A DNA stretch of 64,000 bases, taken from Paraburkholderia acidisoli (lineage in GTDB: Bacteria > Pseudomonadota > Gammaproteobacteria > Burkholderiales > Burkholderiaceae). The translations under genes and the position numbers were made by a program. This document shows, piece after piece, positions 44,528 through 53,164 of this stretch (the first letter of the stretch is position 1; every line of letters starts with the position of its first letter). The notes under the pieces are model-generated. The model saw only the letters and a list, made by a program, of their open reading frames with translations, was not told where the DNA came from and made no database searches. The DNA lies in the NCBI RefSeq assembly GCF_009789675.1, contig NZ_CP046914.1, forward strand, positions 1,736,001 through 1,800,000. The letters run 5' to 3'.

Positions 44528-44962
44528 TTAGTCCTGCTTGCAGAAGATGGCGGTCAGGAGCGGTCCCGCGTGATGGACGATGGCGGTGTTGCCCGCCGCG
44601 GTGAGCGCCGCCTGCACCCGCGATTGCGTGCCCACCACCACGGCGCCGTAAGCGGAAGGCGCGATAGGCGTGCCGTCGCCGGGGCGAAAGAGCGGATCGT
44701 CTTTCTGGTACGCGACGATCGCGAACACGCTGAAGCCGTAAGCCGTCATTCGCTGACCTTGCGCGGGCCAGAACGCGTTGATCGAATTGCTTTCCACGCG
44801 CATGGGCTTTGGATTGATCAATTGCTGATCGAGCAGATCCGAAATGAACGCATGTGCGTTTTCCTTGCACGTCAGAGCGTCGTCGAGTTCGGCGGCGTGC
44901 GCGGCTGTTGCGAATAGCGGCAACGCGGACAGCAGAAGGGCGGCAAGAGAGAACCGTGTCAT
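44528..44962 (-). CDS. exported hypothetical protein
   Basis: This encodes 144 residues. A signal peptide (to about AAHA-AELDD, residue 23) directs it to the periplasm. The mature part has two cysteines (LTCKEN near the start and IFCKQD at the end) likely to be joined. No family is recognised. Confidence 0.65.
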   Translation of the reverse strand: MTRFSLAALLLSALPLFATAAHAAELDDALTCKENAHAFISDLLDQQLINPKPMRVESNSINAFWPAQGQRMTAYGFSVFAIVAYQKDDPLFRPGDGTPIAPSAYGAVVVGTQSRVQAALTAAGNTAIVHHAGPLLTAIFCKQD

Positions 44963-45157
44963 CGAATCGTGTGCGAAAAAGGCCGGCGCCGAAGCCGGAT
45001 TGCGGCCTGCGCTGTTGGGGTCGGGCGTGACAAAGCGAGCACTCTACGCGTGTTCGTGCGAGTTCGCCTGTTGCATTGCGGCAAATAATGCCGACTGTAG
45101 TCTTAAAACCGCCGGAATACCTGCAAGATTTCCGGAAGCCGTATATATTCGCCAGCT

Positions 45158-45859
45158 ATGACAGGAAAAGACCATCCCGAAAATACGGGCCCCAGAACGG
45201 TGCCGTTGCCTCGCACCTGGGACGGACGCGCCGCGCGCTTGCTCGTGACGCCGCTTGTTTCGACCCCCGTAACGCCGAATCACCTCACCACGCTGCGACT
45301 GCTAATTGGTATTGCCGGCGCGTGTTATCTCGCGCGCGGCGGTTTCGCGTATACCAATATCGGCGCGTTGCTGATCGTGTTGTCGAATTTCGTCGATCAC
45401 ACGGACGGCGAACTCGCGCGCATCAGCGGCAAGACGAGCCGTATCGGCCATTTCTACGATCTCGCGGCCGACGCGCTCACGACCGTCGGCTTGTTCTTCG
45501 GCATGGGCTACGGGCTCGGCGTCCATGCGGCGAGCACCGGCGCCGAATGGCACGTGCCGCCCGCGTTGCTCGGCGCGATCGCCGGCGTCGCCGTGGCCGC
45601 GATCTTCTTCCTGCGCATGCGTATCGAGGAAATGGCGGGCAAGGCCGGCACGCAACAGGCTTTCGTCGGCGGCTTCGAAACCGAAGACGTGCTGTATCTG
45701 CTACCTCTTGTCACGCTGACGGGCGTCGTCTCGCCGTTCATCATCGCGGCGTCAATCGGGGCGCCGTTGTTCGCGATCTGGGTCGTGGTCGACTATTGGC
45801 GCGTGACGCGCCGCTTGCGTCCCGCCAAGGAAACCAGCCAGGTGTGGATCAGCCGATGA
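45158..45859 (+). CDS. CDP-alcohol phosphatidyltransferase
   Basis: This encodes 233 residues with about six membrane helices. The full signature is present: Asp83-Gly84, Ala87-Arg88, Gly97, Asp101 and Asp105, spaced as D-G-x2-A-R-x8-G-x3-D-x3-D. Such enzymes move a phosphoalcohol from a CDP or CDP-diacylglycerol donor to an acceptor at the inner membrane. The partner genes downstream suggest a non-standard head group. The stop overlaps the next ATG by four bases. It is the first of a four-gene operon. Confidence 0.88.
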   Translation: MTGKDHPENTGPRTVPLPRTWDGRAARLLVTPLVSTPVTPNHLTTLRLLIGIAGACYLARGGFAYTNIGALLIVLSNFVDHTDGELARISGKTSRIGHFYDLAADALTTVGLFFGMGYGLGVHAASTGAEWHVPPALLGAIAGVAVAAIFFLRMRIEEMAGKAGTQQAFVGGFETEDVLYLLPLVTLTGVVSPFIIAASIGAPLFAIWVVVDYWRVTRRLRPAKETSQVWISR

Positions 45860-46665
45860 ATGTGCAAGCAGAACAAGAACAGGTTTTGACGTCGTCCGCC
45901 GTTGCCGGTGGCGCGGCGCCGTTCGTCGCCACGGGTGCGTGCGAAGACGCCGTGGGCCGCGCGGTGCGTCCGCTCGACATGGGCAAGCTGCGCGAGGAGT
46001 ACCAGCAACAGGGCGCGTTCCTGTATCTCTCCGATTTCCTGCCCGCCGACGCCACGCAACAGCTGATCGACGCGGCCAACGCGCTGCTGCCCGAAGTCAA
46101 CCGCAACTATCTGCCGGGTCACAAGGCCGGCGGCAGCGTGAGCCGTCACACCATCGACCGTCTCGCGCCGTATATCGCCGAACTGTATCGCTCGCCGCAA
46201 CTGATCGCGTGGCTCGAAAAGATCACGGGCGACCGCCTCCAGCTTTCGCCGCAAGACGATCCGCACGCTTACGCGCTCTATTACTACATGCGCGCGGGCG
46301 ACCATATCGGCTGGCATTACGACACGTCCTATTACGACGGCCGCCGCTACACGGTGCTGATCGGCGTGATCGACGACTCGTCGTGCAAGCTCGATTACGA
46401 ACTGCACACGAAGGATCCGGGCCAGGCCGACGTGCCGGGCTCGGTGCAATATCCGCCGGGCGCGCTGATCGTGTTCGACGGCGACAAGCTGCGCCATCGC
46501 GTGACGCCCAGCCTCGAAGGCGAAATGCGCGTTTCGCTCACGCTCGAATACGTGACGAACCCGAACATGCGTCCGTGGCGCCGCTTCATTTCGAACATGA
46601 AGGACGCGATCGCGTACTTCGGTTTCCGCCAGGTGTTCCGCAAGGCGCTGGGAGTGAAGGCGTGA
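45856..46665 (+). CDS. 2-oxoglutarate/Fe(II) oxygenase
   Basis: This encodes 269 residues. The iron site is seen as His154-x-Asp156 (GWHYDTSYYDGRRYTV) and distal His214 (KLRHRVTP), with Arg225 for 2-oxoglutarate. The core is a double-stranded beta-helix. It resembles BesD/HalD-like and lipid hydroxylases, and keeps the Asp of the HxD motif, so hydroxylation is expected, not halogenation. It overlaps the phosphatidyltransferase by four bases. The substrate is probably the lipid or head group made by its operon partners. Confidence 0.82.
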   Translation: MNVQAEQEQVLTSSAVAGGAAPFVATGACEDAVGRAVRPLDMGKLREEYQQQGAFLYLSDFLPADATQQLIDAANALLPEVNRNYLPGHKAGGSVSRHTIDRLAPYIAELYRSPQLIAWLEKITGDRLQLSPQDDPHAYALYYYMRAGDHIGWHYDTSYYDGRRYTVLIGVIDDSSCKLDYELHTKDPGQADVPGSVQYPPGALIVFDGDKLRHRVTPSLEGEMRVSLTLEYVTNPNMRPWRRFISNMKDAIAYFGFRQVFRKALGVKA

Positions 46666-47672
46666 GTCGCGCGGCCATCCTGCTGCTTTCGGTCGGCACG
46701 GCGCTGTTCGTCGCCTTGCTCGCGTGGCAGGGCTTCGGCTCGGTCACGAACACGCTCGCGGTGGCGGGCTGGGGTCTCGCGCTCGTGGCGGCATTCCATG
46801 TGGTGCCGCTCGCGCTCGACGCGGGCGCCATCGCCGTGCTGTTTCGCAAAGGCGAGCATGTCGATCAGCGTCACGCGTTGCTCGCGCGCTGGAGCGGCGA
46901 GGCCGTCAACAGTCTCCTGCCGGCCGGCCAGATTGGCGGTCCCGTGGCGATGGTGCGCCAGCTCGCGCAGCGCGGCATGGCCATGCGCGACGCGGCTGCG
47001 GCCATCACCGTGAGCACCACCTTGCAGGCCGTCGCGCAAATCGTGTTTGCCGTGTTCGGCATCGCGCTCTTTTCCGCTTACGCCGCGAACGGCGCGCCGC
47101 GCGATCTCGGTCTCGCGGCCGTGATCGGTACCGTCGTGCTCGGCGGCATCATCGCGTTGTTCTACGTCGCGCAACGCCGCGGCCTGTTCGGCCGTTTGCT
47201 GCGTCTCGCGCAGAAGCTGTTCGCCAGGCGCGACTGGTCGGCGCTGGCCACGCGCGCCGACGCCATCGACGCGGCCGTCAAGTCGCTCTACGAACAACGC
47301 GCCCGCGCCGCCGCGAGTTTCGCGCTGAGCCTCGCGGGCTGGCTCGTGGGCACCGCCGAAGTCTGGCTCGCGCTGCACTTCCTCGGCCATCCCGTGGGCT
47401 GGGTCGACGCGCTGCTGCTCGAAAGCATCGGCCAGGCCATTCGCGGTGCCGCCTTCGCCATTCCCGGCTCGCTCGGCGTGCAAGAGGGCGGTTATCTGCT
47501 GCTCGCGCCGCTGGTCGGCCTGCCGCCCGAAGCGGCGCTCGCGCTCTCGCTCGCCAAGCGCGCGCGCGAACTCGTGCTCGGCTTGCCGGGCCTGCTGTAC
47601 CTGCATTTCAGCGAACGTCGCTGGCAACGCCGGCGCGCCTTGCGCGTGCCCGCTGTCGAAATCGCCGATTGA
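46662..47672 (+). CDS. LPG-synthase-TM / HpnL-like membrane protein, probable lipid flippase
   Basis: This encodes 336 residues, starting at GTG 46662 inside the previous stop. It has about eight membrane helices of the lysylphosphatidylglycerol-synthase membrane family, with NSLLPAGQIGGPVAMVRQL and the later IPGSLGVQEGGYLLLAPLVGLP typical of HpnL-type proteins. There is no soluble synthase domain, so it should move a lipid or carry a modified one across the membrane. It is in operon with the oxygenase and the nucleotidyltransferase. Confidence 0.8.
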   Translation: MSRAAILLLSVGTALFVALLAWQGFGSVTNTLAVAGWGLALVAAFHVVPLALDAGAIAVLFRKGEHVDQRHALLARWSGEAVNSLLPAGQIGGPVAMVRQLAQRGMAMRDAAAAITVSTTLQAVAQIVFAVFGIALFSAYAANGAPRDLGLAAVIGTVVLGGIIALFYVAQRRGLFGRLLRLAQKLFARRDWSALATRADAIDAAVKSLYEQRARAAASFALSLAGWLVGTAEVWLALHFLGHPVGWVDALLLESIGQAIRGAAFAIPGSLGVQEGGYLLLAPLVGLPPEAALALSLAKRARELVLGLPGLLYLHFSERRWQRRRALRVPAVEIAD

Positions 47673-47698
47673 CCTCTTCTCCCAAGGAAAGCTTGCGC

Positions 47699-48478
47699 AT
47701 GCGCGCCATCATTCTCGCGGCAGGCCTCGGCCTGCGCCTTCAGCAACGCGCTGGAGAACAGTTTCCGAAATGTCTGCTGCAATTCGAGGGCGTGACGCTG
47801 CTCGAACGCCATCTGCAATTGCTGGAAGAGGCCGGCGTCACGGAAGTCACGCTCGCGCTGGGTTTCCAGCCCGAACTGGTCGAAGCCGAACTCAAGCGCA
47901 TCAACTGGCCGCATCACGTGGAAGTCGTACTGAATCCGCGTTTCGATCTGGGTAGCGTGCTCACGGTGCATCGCACGGCCGAAGCCATCACGCGCGGCGG
48001 CGACGTGCTGCTGATGGACGCCGACGTGCTCTACGACGAGCGCGTGTTCGCGCCGCTCGTGGCGGGCGCGGCGCCCACCAACCGGCTGCTGATCGACCGC
48101 GACTTCGAAGCCGGCGACGAACCCGTCAAGCTTTGCCTGCGCGACGGCGTGCCCGTCGAGCTGCGCAAGCAACTGGCGGTGGGCCTGCAGTACGACACGA
48201 TCGGCGAGTCGGTGGGTTTCTTCCGCCTGAACGAAGCCACGGCGCGCCGTTTTGCCGAGATCGTCGCGGGTTATATCGACACGGAACGCGCGAACCTGCC
48301 GCACGAAGAAGCGCTGCGCGACCTGCTGCTCGAGCGCGGCAACGAGTTCGACACCGCGGATGTCACGGGCGCGCCGTGGATCGAAATCGACTTCCCGAAC
48401 GACGTCACGCGCGCGGCCGAGCAAGTGCTGCCGCAACTGCGCCCGGTCGTGAGCCGCGTGAGCCAGACGGCCGAATAA
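47699..48478 (+). CDS. nucleotidyltransferase (phosphocholine cytidylyltransferase-like)
   Basis: This encodes 259 residues. The nucleotide-binding signature AIILAAGLGLRLQ and FPKCLLQFEGVTLLE (Lys24) matches NTP-transferases that activate phosphocholine, phosphoethanolamine or phosphonates as CMP or UMP derivatives. The metal-binding Asp residues are in LLMDADVLYDE. It likely makes the activated head group used by the phosphatidyltransferase. AAGGAA precedes the ATG, 26 bases after the flippase stop. A terminator follows. Confidence 0.82.
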   Translation: MRAIILAAGLGLRLQQRAGEQFPKCLLQFEGVTLLERHLQLLEEAGVTEVTLALGFQPELVEAELKRINWPHHVEVVLNPRFDLGSVLTVHRTAEAITRGGDVLLMDADVLYDERVFAPLVAGAAPTNRLLIDRDFEAGDEPVKLCLRDGVPVELRKQLAVGLQYDTIGESVGFFRLNEATARRFAEIVAGYIDTERANLPHEEALRDLLLERGNEFDTADVTGAPWIEIDFPNDVTRAAEQVLPQLRPVVSRVSQTAE

Positions 48479-48511
48479 GCGCGCGCGGCGTCTTTCACGC
48501 CGTGGCAAGAG

Positions 48512-48543
48512 ACCGCGAAGTCCCCGGGATTTCGCGGTTTTTT
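48512..48543 (+). terminator. terminator of the lipid-modification operon
   Basis: ACCGCGAA and TTCGCGGT arms are followed by T residues, 34 bases after the nucleotidyltransferase gene. Confidence 0.85.
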
Positions 48544-48660
48544 GATGGGCGCGCTTCGCGTGACGCGTTGCTTCATCTGTTGCCGGGTGTGCGTTTTCTG
48601 CAACACGGTGCCATAATGGCAGCTTTACGCCTTCAGCCGCGCTGATCGTCGTTCCTGCCC

Positions 48661-50064
48661 ATGCCTCTTGCTCTCGGCGCTTTCATCGTCCCGCTCATCG
48701 TCGCGTGCTCGATGTTCATGGAGAACGTGGACGCGACTGTCATCGTCACTTCGCTGCCCGCGCTGGCCCGCGATCTCGGCCAGGATCCCATCACCCTGAA
48801 GCTCGCCGTCACGAGTTACGTGATCGGTCTCGGCGTCTTCATTCCGATCTGCGGCTGGGTCGCCGACCGCTTCGGTTCGCGCAACGTATTCCGCACGGCG
48901 ATCGGCATCTTCATGGCGGGCTCGCTGCTCTGCGCGGCCTCCACGTCGCTCGAAATGTTCGTGCTCGCGCGCTTCGTGCAAGGCATCGGCGGGGCGATGA
49001 TGGTGCCGGTCGGGCGCATCATCATCTTCCGTTCGCTGCCCAAATCCGACTTCATCCGCGCGGTCAACTACCTGACCGTGCCCGCGCTGCTCGGGCCGGT
49101 GATCGGGCCGCCGCTCGGCGGTTTCATCACCACGTATCTGCACTGGCGTTTCATCTTCTTCGTGAATATTCCTATCGGCGTGCTCGGCATCTGGCTCGCC
49201 AACCGGCATATCGCGAATCTGCACGAAGACGATCCCGGCCCGCTCGACTGGGCCGGTTTCGTGCTTTCGGCGGGTGGCGCCTCGCTGTTCATGCTCGGGC
49301 TCTCGCTCGTGGGCGGCGAACTCGTGTCCAACGCGACAGCGTTCACGATGTGCGCGATCGGCGCGCTGCTGCTGATCGTCTACTGGTTCTATGCGCAACG
49401 CGTCGAGCGTCCCGTGCTCGACCTGCAATTCCTGCGTATTCCGAGTTTCAACGCGAGCGTGGCGGGCGGTTCGCTGTTCCGCATCGGTCTGGGCGCCATG
49501 CCGTTCCTGTTGCCGCTCACCTTGCAGGAAGGGCTCGGCATGACCGCGTTCGCCTCGGGCACGATCACCTGCGCCTCGGCGTTCGGCTCGATCTTCATGA
49601 AGGCGATCGTCTCGCGCGTGCTCGGGCGCTTCGGTTTCCGCCGCACGCTGATCGTCAACGCGATGCTGGCGGGCGGCGCCATCGCCATCTGCGGTTCGTT
49701 CTCGCCGGGCATGCCCGTGTGGCTGATCTGGTTCATCGTGCTCGCGGGCGGCCTGTTTCCGTCGCTGCAATTCACCGGGCTCAATTCGCTCGCCTACGCC
49801 GACATTGCCACGCGCGACATCGGCCGCGCCACCAGCGTGGCGAGCGTGATCCAGCAGGTTTCGCTCGGCCTCGGCGTGACCATCGCGGGGATCGTGCTGC
49901 AGATCTCGCATCGCGTGCAAGGCCACGCGAGCATCGTCTGGTCAGATTTTTGGCCCGCGTTTCTCGTGGTTGGCCTGTTCTCGGTCGCCTCGATTCCGGT
50001 GACGATGCGCCTGCCCGCGAACGCCGGCGACGAGATCGCGCGCGGGCGGCGCGGCAAGGCTTGA
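48661..50064 (+). CDS. DHA2-family MFS drug efflux transporter
   Basis: This encodes 467 residues with 14 membrane helices predicted. MFMENVDATVIVTSLPALARDLG and GWVADRFGSRNVFRTAIG are DHA2 (EmrB/QacA-like) motifs. It should export drugs or toxic organic molecules by proton antiport across the inner membrane. No periplasmic adaptor is adjacent. A second similar but independent pump is encoded at 57392. Confidence 0.9.
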   Translation: MPLALGAFIVPLIVACSMFMENVDATVIVTSLPALARDLGQDPITLKLAVTSYVIGLGVFIPICGWVADRFGSRNVFRTAIGIFMAGSLLCAASTSLEMFVLARFVQGIGGAMMVPVGRIIIFRSLPKSDFIRAVNYLTVPALLGPVIGPPLGGFITTYLHWRFIFFVNIPIGVLGIWLANRHIANLHEDDPGPLDWAGFVLSAGGASLFMLGLSLVGGELVSNATAFTMCAIGALLLIVYWFYAQRVERPVLDLQFLRIPSFNASVAGGSLFRIGLGAMPFLLPLTLQEGLGMTAFASGTITCASAFGSIFMKAIVSRVLGRFGFRRTLIVNAMLAGGAIAICGSFSPGMPVWLIWFIVLAGGLFPSLQFTGLNSLAYADIATRDIGRATSVASVIQQVSLGLGVTIAGIVLQISHRVQGHASIVWSDFWPAFLVVGLFSVASIPVTMRLPANAGDEIARGRRGKA

Positions 50065-50176
50065 TGCAACCGGGAGTGCGTGCGCGATATCAGCGGATGG
50101 CCTGATCGCACGGAAATAACGGCCGTGCTATAAGGCCAAGGCAGGTCGATAAACCGAATCATGGAGGACGCACTCA

Positions 50177-51907
50177 ATGAAGCTGGTTGAAAAAACGAAA
50201 ACTTCCGCTGCCGCTCTCGCACTCGTTTCGCTTTCCGCGCTGTCCGCGGGCTTCCTCGAAGTCACGCCGGCTTATGCGAAGGACACGCAGCATCGTCCCG
50301 CGGTTCTGAACGCCTCGGCCGTGGCCGTGGCCGACAAATACGCCGCGGCCGCCGCCGAACAGGTCTTCAAGGAAGGCGGCAACGCCGTCGACGCGGCCGT
50401 CGCCATTGCCTTCACGCTCGCCGTGACCTACCCCGAAGCGGGCAATATCGGCGGCGGCGGTTTCATGACGCTGTACGTGAACGGCAAGCCGTACTTTCTC
50501 GACTATCGCGAGCGCGCGCCGCTGGCCGCCACGCGCAACATGTATCTCGACGACAAGGGCAACGTGATCGAAGGCAAGAGCCTCTACGGTTACTACGCCG
50601 TGGGCGTGCCGGGCACGGTCGAAGGCATGTGGGAAGCGCAGAAGCGCTTCGGCAAGCTCTCGTGGAAGCAGGTGCTGGCGCCGGCCATCGCGTATGCGCG
50701 CAACGGCTTCCTCGTCGACGAACAACTCGCCAAACGCCGCGAAGACGCTTCGAAGGAATTCGGCGGCAAGACCAACTTCGACCAGTATTTCGGCGCGATG
50801 AAGGAGGGCACGACGTTCAGGCAGCCCGACCTCGCCGCCGTGCTCACGCGCATTGCGAACCAGGGCGCGAAGGACTTCTACGACGGCAAGACCGCCGAGT
50901 TGATCGCCGCCGCGATGAAGGGCAACGGGCTCATCACGCGCGAGGATCTGCATGAGTACAAGGCGGTGTGGCGCCAGCCCGTGCAGGCGAAGTGGAACGG
51001 CTACGACGTGATCACCGCGCCGCCTCCGAGTTCGGGCGGCGTGGGCCTCGTGCAGCTGCTCACGATGAAGGCGATGATGGCGCCGCAGTTCAAGGACGTG
51101 CCGCTGAACTCGCCGCAATACATCCATCTGATTTCGGAGATCGAGAAGCGCGTGTTCGCCGACCGCGCGCAGTATCTCGGCGACCCCGACTTCTACAAGG
51201 TGCCGGTCGATCAGCTGATCGACCCCGCGTATCTCGCGAAGCGCGTGGCCGAAGTCGATCCCGACAAACCGTCCGACACGAAGAGCGTGCAGCCCGGCCT
51301 TGGCACCTCCATGCCGGAGAAGGCCGAAACCACGCACTTCTCGGTGGTCGACAAGTGGGGCAACGCGGTCTCGAACACCTACACGATCAACGGCTACTTC
51401 GGCTCGGGCGTGGTCGTGCCGGGCGCGGGCATCGTGCTCAACGACGAAATGGACGACTTCGCCTCCAAGCCCGGCGTGCCGAACATGTTCGGCGTGGTGG
51501 GCAGCGACGCCAACGCGATCGCGCCGAAGAAGCGGCCGCTTTCGTCGATGTCGCCCACGATCCTCACGAAGGACGGCAAGGTGGCGCTCGTGATCGGCAC
51601 GCCCGGCGGCTCGCGCATCTTCACGTCGATCTTCCAGGTCATCAACAATATCTACGACTTCAAGATGCCGTTGAAGGATGCGGTGGCCGCCATGCGCTTC
51701 CATCACCAGCTGCTGCCGCCCAACACGATCTTCTGGGAGCCGTACGAGCCGATCAACGGCGATCTCGCCAAGGCCGTGGAAGCGAAGGGCTATACGCTCA
51801 AAGGCCAGAACTTCAACGGCGACATTCAGGCGATCCGCATCGACGGCGACACGCCCGAACCCGCCGCCGACCCGCGCGGCCGTGGCGTGACCGCGGTGAT
51901 CCAGTAA
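50177..51907 (+). CDS. ggt: gamma-glutamyltransferase
   Basis: This encodes 576 residues. The signal peptide ends near PAYA, so the enzyme is periplasmic. The self-cleavage site and nucleophile is Thr385 in AETTHFSVVDKWGN, and the PLSSMSPTI and GTPGGS blocks bind the glutamyl group. It cleaves gamma-glutamyl bonds, above all glutathione, for amino-acid recovery. AGGACGC precedes the ATG with a gap. It is a single gene followed by a hairpin terminator. Confidence 0.95.
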   Translation: MKLVEKTKTSAAALALVSLSALSAGFLEVTPAYAKDTQHRPAVLNASAVAVADKYAAAAAEQVFKEGGNAVDAAVAIAFTLAVTYPEAGNIGGGGFMTLYVNGKPYFLDYRERAPLAATRNMYLDDKGNVIEGKSLYGYYAVGVPGTVEGMWEAQKRFGKLSWKQVLAPAIAYARNGFLVDEQLAKRREDASKEFGGKTNFDQYFGAMKEGTTFRQPDLAAVLTRIANQGAKDFYDGKTAELIAAAMKGNGLITREDLHEYKAVWRQPVQAKWNGYDVITAPPPSSGGVGLVQLLTMKAMMAPQFKDVPLNSPQYIHLISEIEKRVFADRAQYLGDPDFYKVPVDQLIDPAYLAKRVAEVDPDKPSDTKSVQPGLGTSMPEKAETTHFSVVDKWGNAVSNTYTINGYFGSGVVVPGAGIVLNDEMDDFASKPGVPNMFGVVGSDANAIAPKKRPLSSMSPTILTKDGKVALVIGTPGGSRIFTSIFQVINNIYDFKMPLKDAVAAMRFHHQLLPPNTIFWEPYEPINGDLAKAVEAKGYTLKGQNFNGDIQAIRIDGDTPEPAADPRGRGVTAVIQ

Positions 51908-52044
51908 GCGCGGAGATCGTTGAAACTGCCGAAAGCTCGCATGCCGTGAACGTTATCCCCTATATTGGGGATTCTCTACGCATCAACATCGCGTAGGATG
52001 CAACTTCCGGCGGTTAAGACAGATCTCTGCCGGCGTGTGTTTTG

Positions 52045-52076
52045 AGGGGTGGCCTGTGCCGCCCCGTTTTCTTTTG
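52045..52076 (+). terminator. rho-independent terminator after ggt
   Basis: GGGG-GGC and GCC-CCCC arms are followed by TTTTCTTTT. Confidence 0.7.
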
Positions 52077-52173
52077 GACGACCCGACATGCGAATGTTAC
52101 CGGTCGCAACTTCGCTTGAATTCGCCTGAACCGCCTACTACATTCTGACGATTGTTCACTGCCTGCATGCCGC

Positions 52174-52938
52174 ATGTACCTGACTAGCCGCGAACTCGCA
52201 CTGGTCTCCGACATCTTCGCGCTGCTCGCCGACCATGCGATGCCCGAAGACGTCCTGCGTTTCGAAGTGGGGCGCCGCCTGCTCGATCTGCTGCAAGCGG
52301 ACTTTCTCGCGTCCTACGTCTGGGACGACACGCTTGGCCGCTTCGACCGCCGCGTCTCGATCAACATGTCGGACGACAACCTGCGCGAGTACGAACAACA
52401 CTTCCAGTTCAACGACCCCATTGCGCCGCGCCTGCAGCCGCTGCGCACGGCCGTGCGCGTGACCGACGTCGTGCCGCACGAAGAACTCGTGCGTACCGAG
52501 ATTTACAACGACTTCCTGCGCCGCGACGGCCTGCACTGGGGCATGAATCTGTTCGTCTGGGCGGGCGAGCAGAATATCGGCGATCTGCGCATCTGGCGTG
52601 GCGAGCATCGCGAGAATTTTTCCGATCGCGAACTCGCGCTGTTCGAGCTCGTGCGGCCCGCGTTCACGGCGGCACTAGTGCGCTCGCGCGCGGCGCCGTT
52701 GCCGGCCGCCGATCACAACGGCGCGCCCGCCGATCCCGACTCGGTGAACGGCGCGCTCAGCCTGTTGACGCCGCGCGAGCGCGAAGTGGTGGCGCTCGTT
52801 GCCGAAGGGCTGCTCGACAAGGAAATCGCGCAGCGGCTCGGCATCTCCTATACGACGGTGCGCACGCACCTCGACCGCTCGTTTCACAAGCTCGGCGTGA
52901 GCAACCGTTCGCGGCTCGCGCGGTTGTTGCGGCGCTGA
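52174..52938 (+). CDS. LuxR-family transcriptional regulator
   Basis: This encodes 254 residues. The C-terminal DNA-binding helix-turn-helix is clear (LLTPREREVVALVAEGLLDKEIAQRLGISYTTVRTHL, cited in parts, at about residues 192-230). The N-terminal sensor domain of about 170 residues lacks the autoinducer-binding signature of quorum regulators. It probably reports on a small molecule. Convergent with the DUF2783/hydroxylase genes, it may regulate them. Confidence 0.85.
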   Translation: MYLTSRELALVSDIFALLADHAMPEDVLRFEVGRRLLDLLQADFLASYVWDDTLGRFDRRVSINMSDDNLREYEQHFQFNDPIAPRLQPLRTAVRVTDVVPHEELVRTEIYNDFLRRDGLHWGMNLFVWAGEQNIGDLRIWRGEHRENFSDRELALFELVRPAFTAALVRSRAAPLPAADHNGAPADPDSVNGALSLLTPREREVVALVAEGLLDKEIAQRLGISYTTVRTHLDRSFHKLGVSNRSRLARLLRR

Positions 52939-52957
52939 AGCCGGCCGCCGCGGCGGG

Positions 52958-53143
52958 CTACGTCGCGGTGGGCGGGCTCGTGCGCGCGGCCTCGATGAGC
53001 GCGCGCGCCGCCGCGGCATCGTCGATGCGTTCGATCGCCAGCAGCGCGAAACGCGCGAGAAAAAGCGGCGCGTTGGCTTCGCCCAGCCCGGTCATGGTCT
53101 TGCACAACTGCGTGTAGACGGCGTCGCGTTCGCTGTCGGTCAT
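52958..53143 (-). CDS. DUF2783 small protein
   Basis: This encodes 61 residues of the DUF2783 family (YTQLCKTMTGLGEANAPLFLARFALLAIE, cited in parts). Genes of this family sit beside FAD-dependent aromatic hydroxylases, as here. It starts 21 bases after the stop of the hydroxylase gene on the same strand and is probably in the same message. The function is unknown. Confidence 0.8.
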   Translation of the reverse strand: MTDSERDAVYTQLCKTMTGLGEANAPLFLARFALLAIERIDDAAAARALIEAARTSPPTAT

Positions 53144-53164
53144 GGTGTCTCCTTCGTTGGATTT

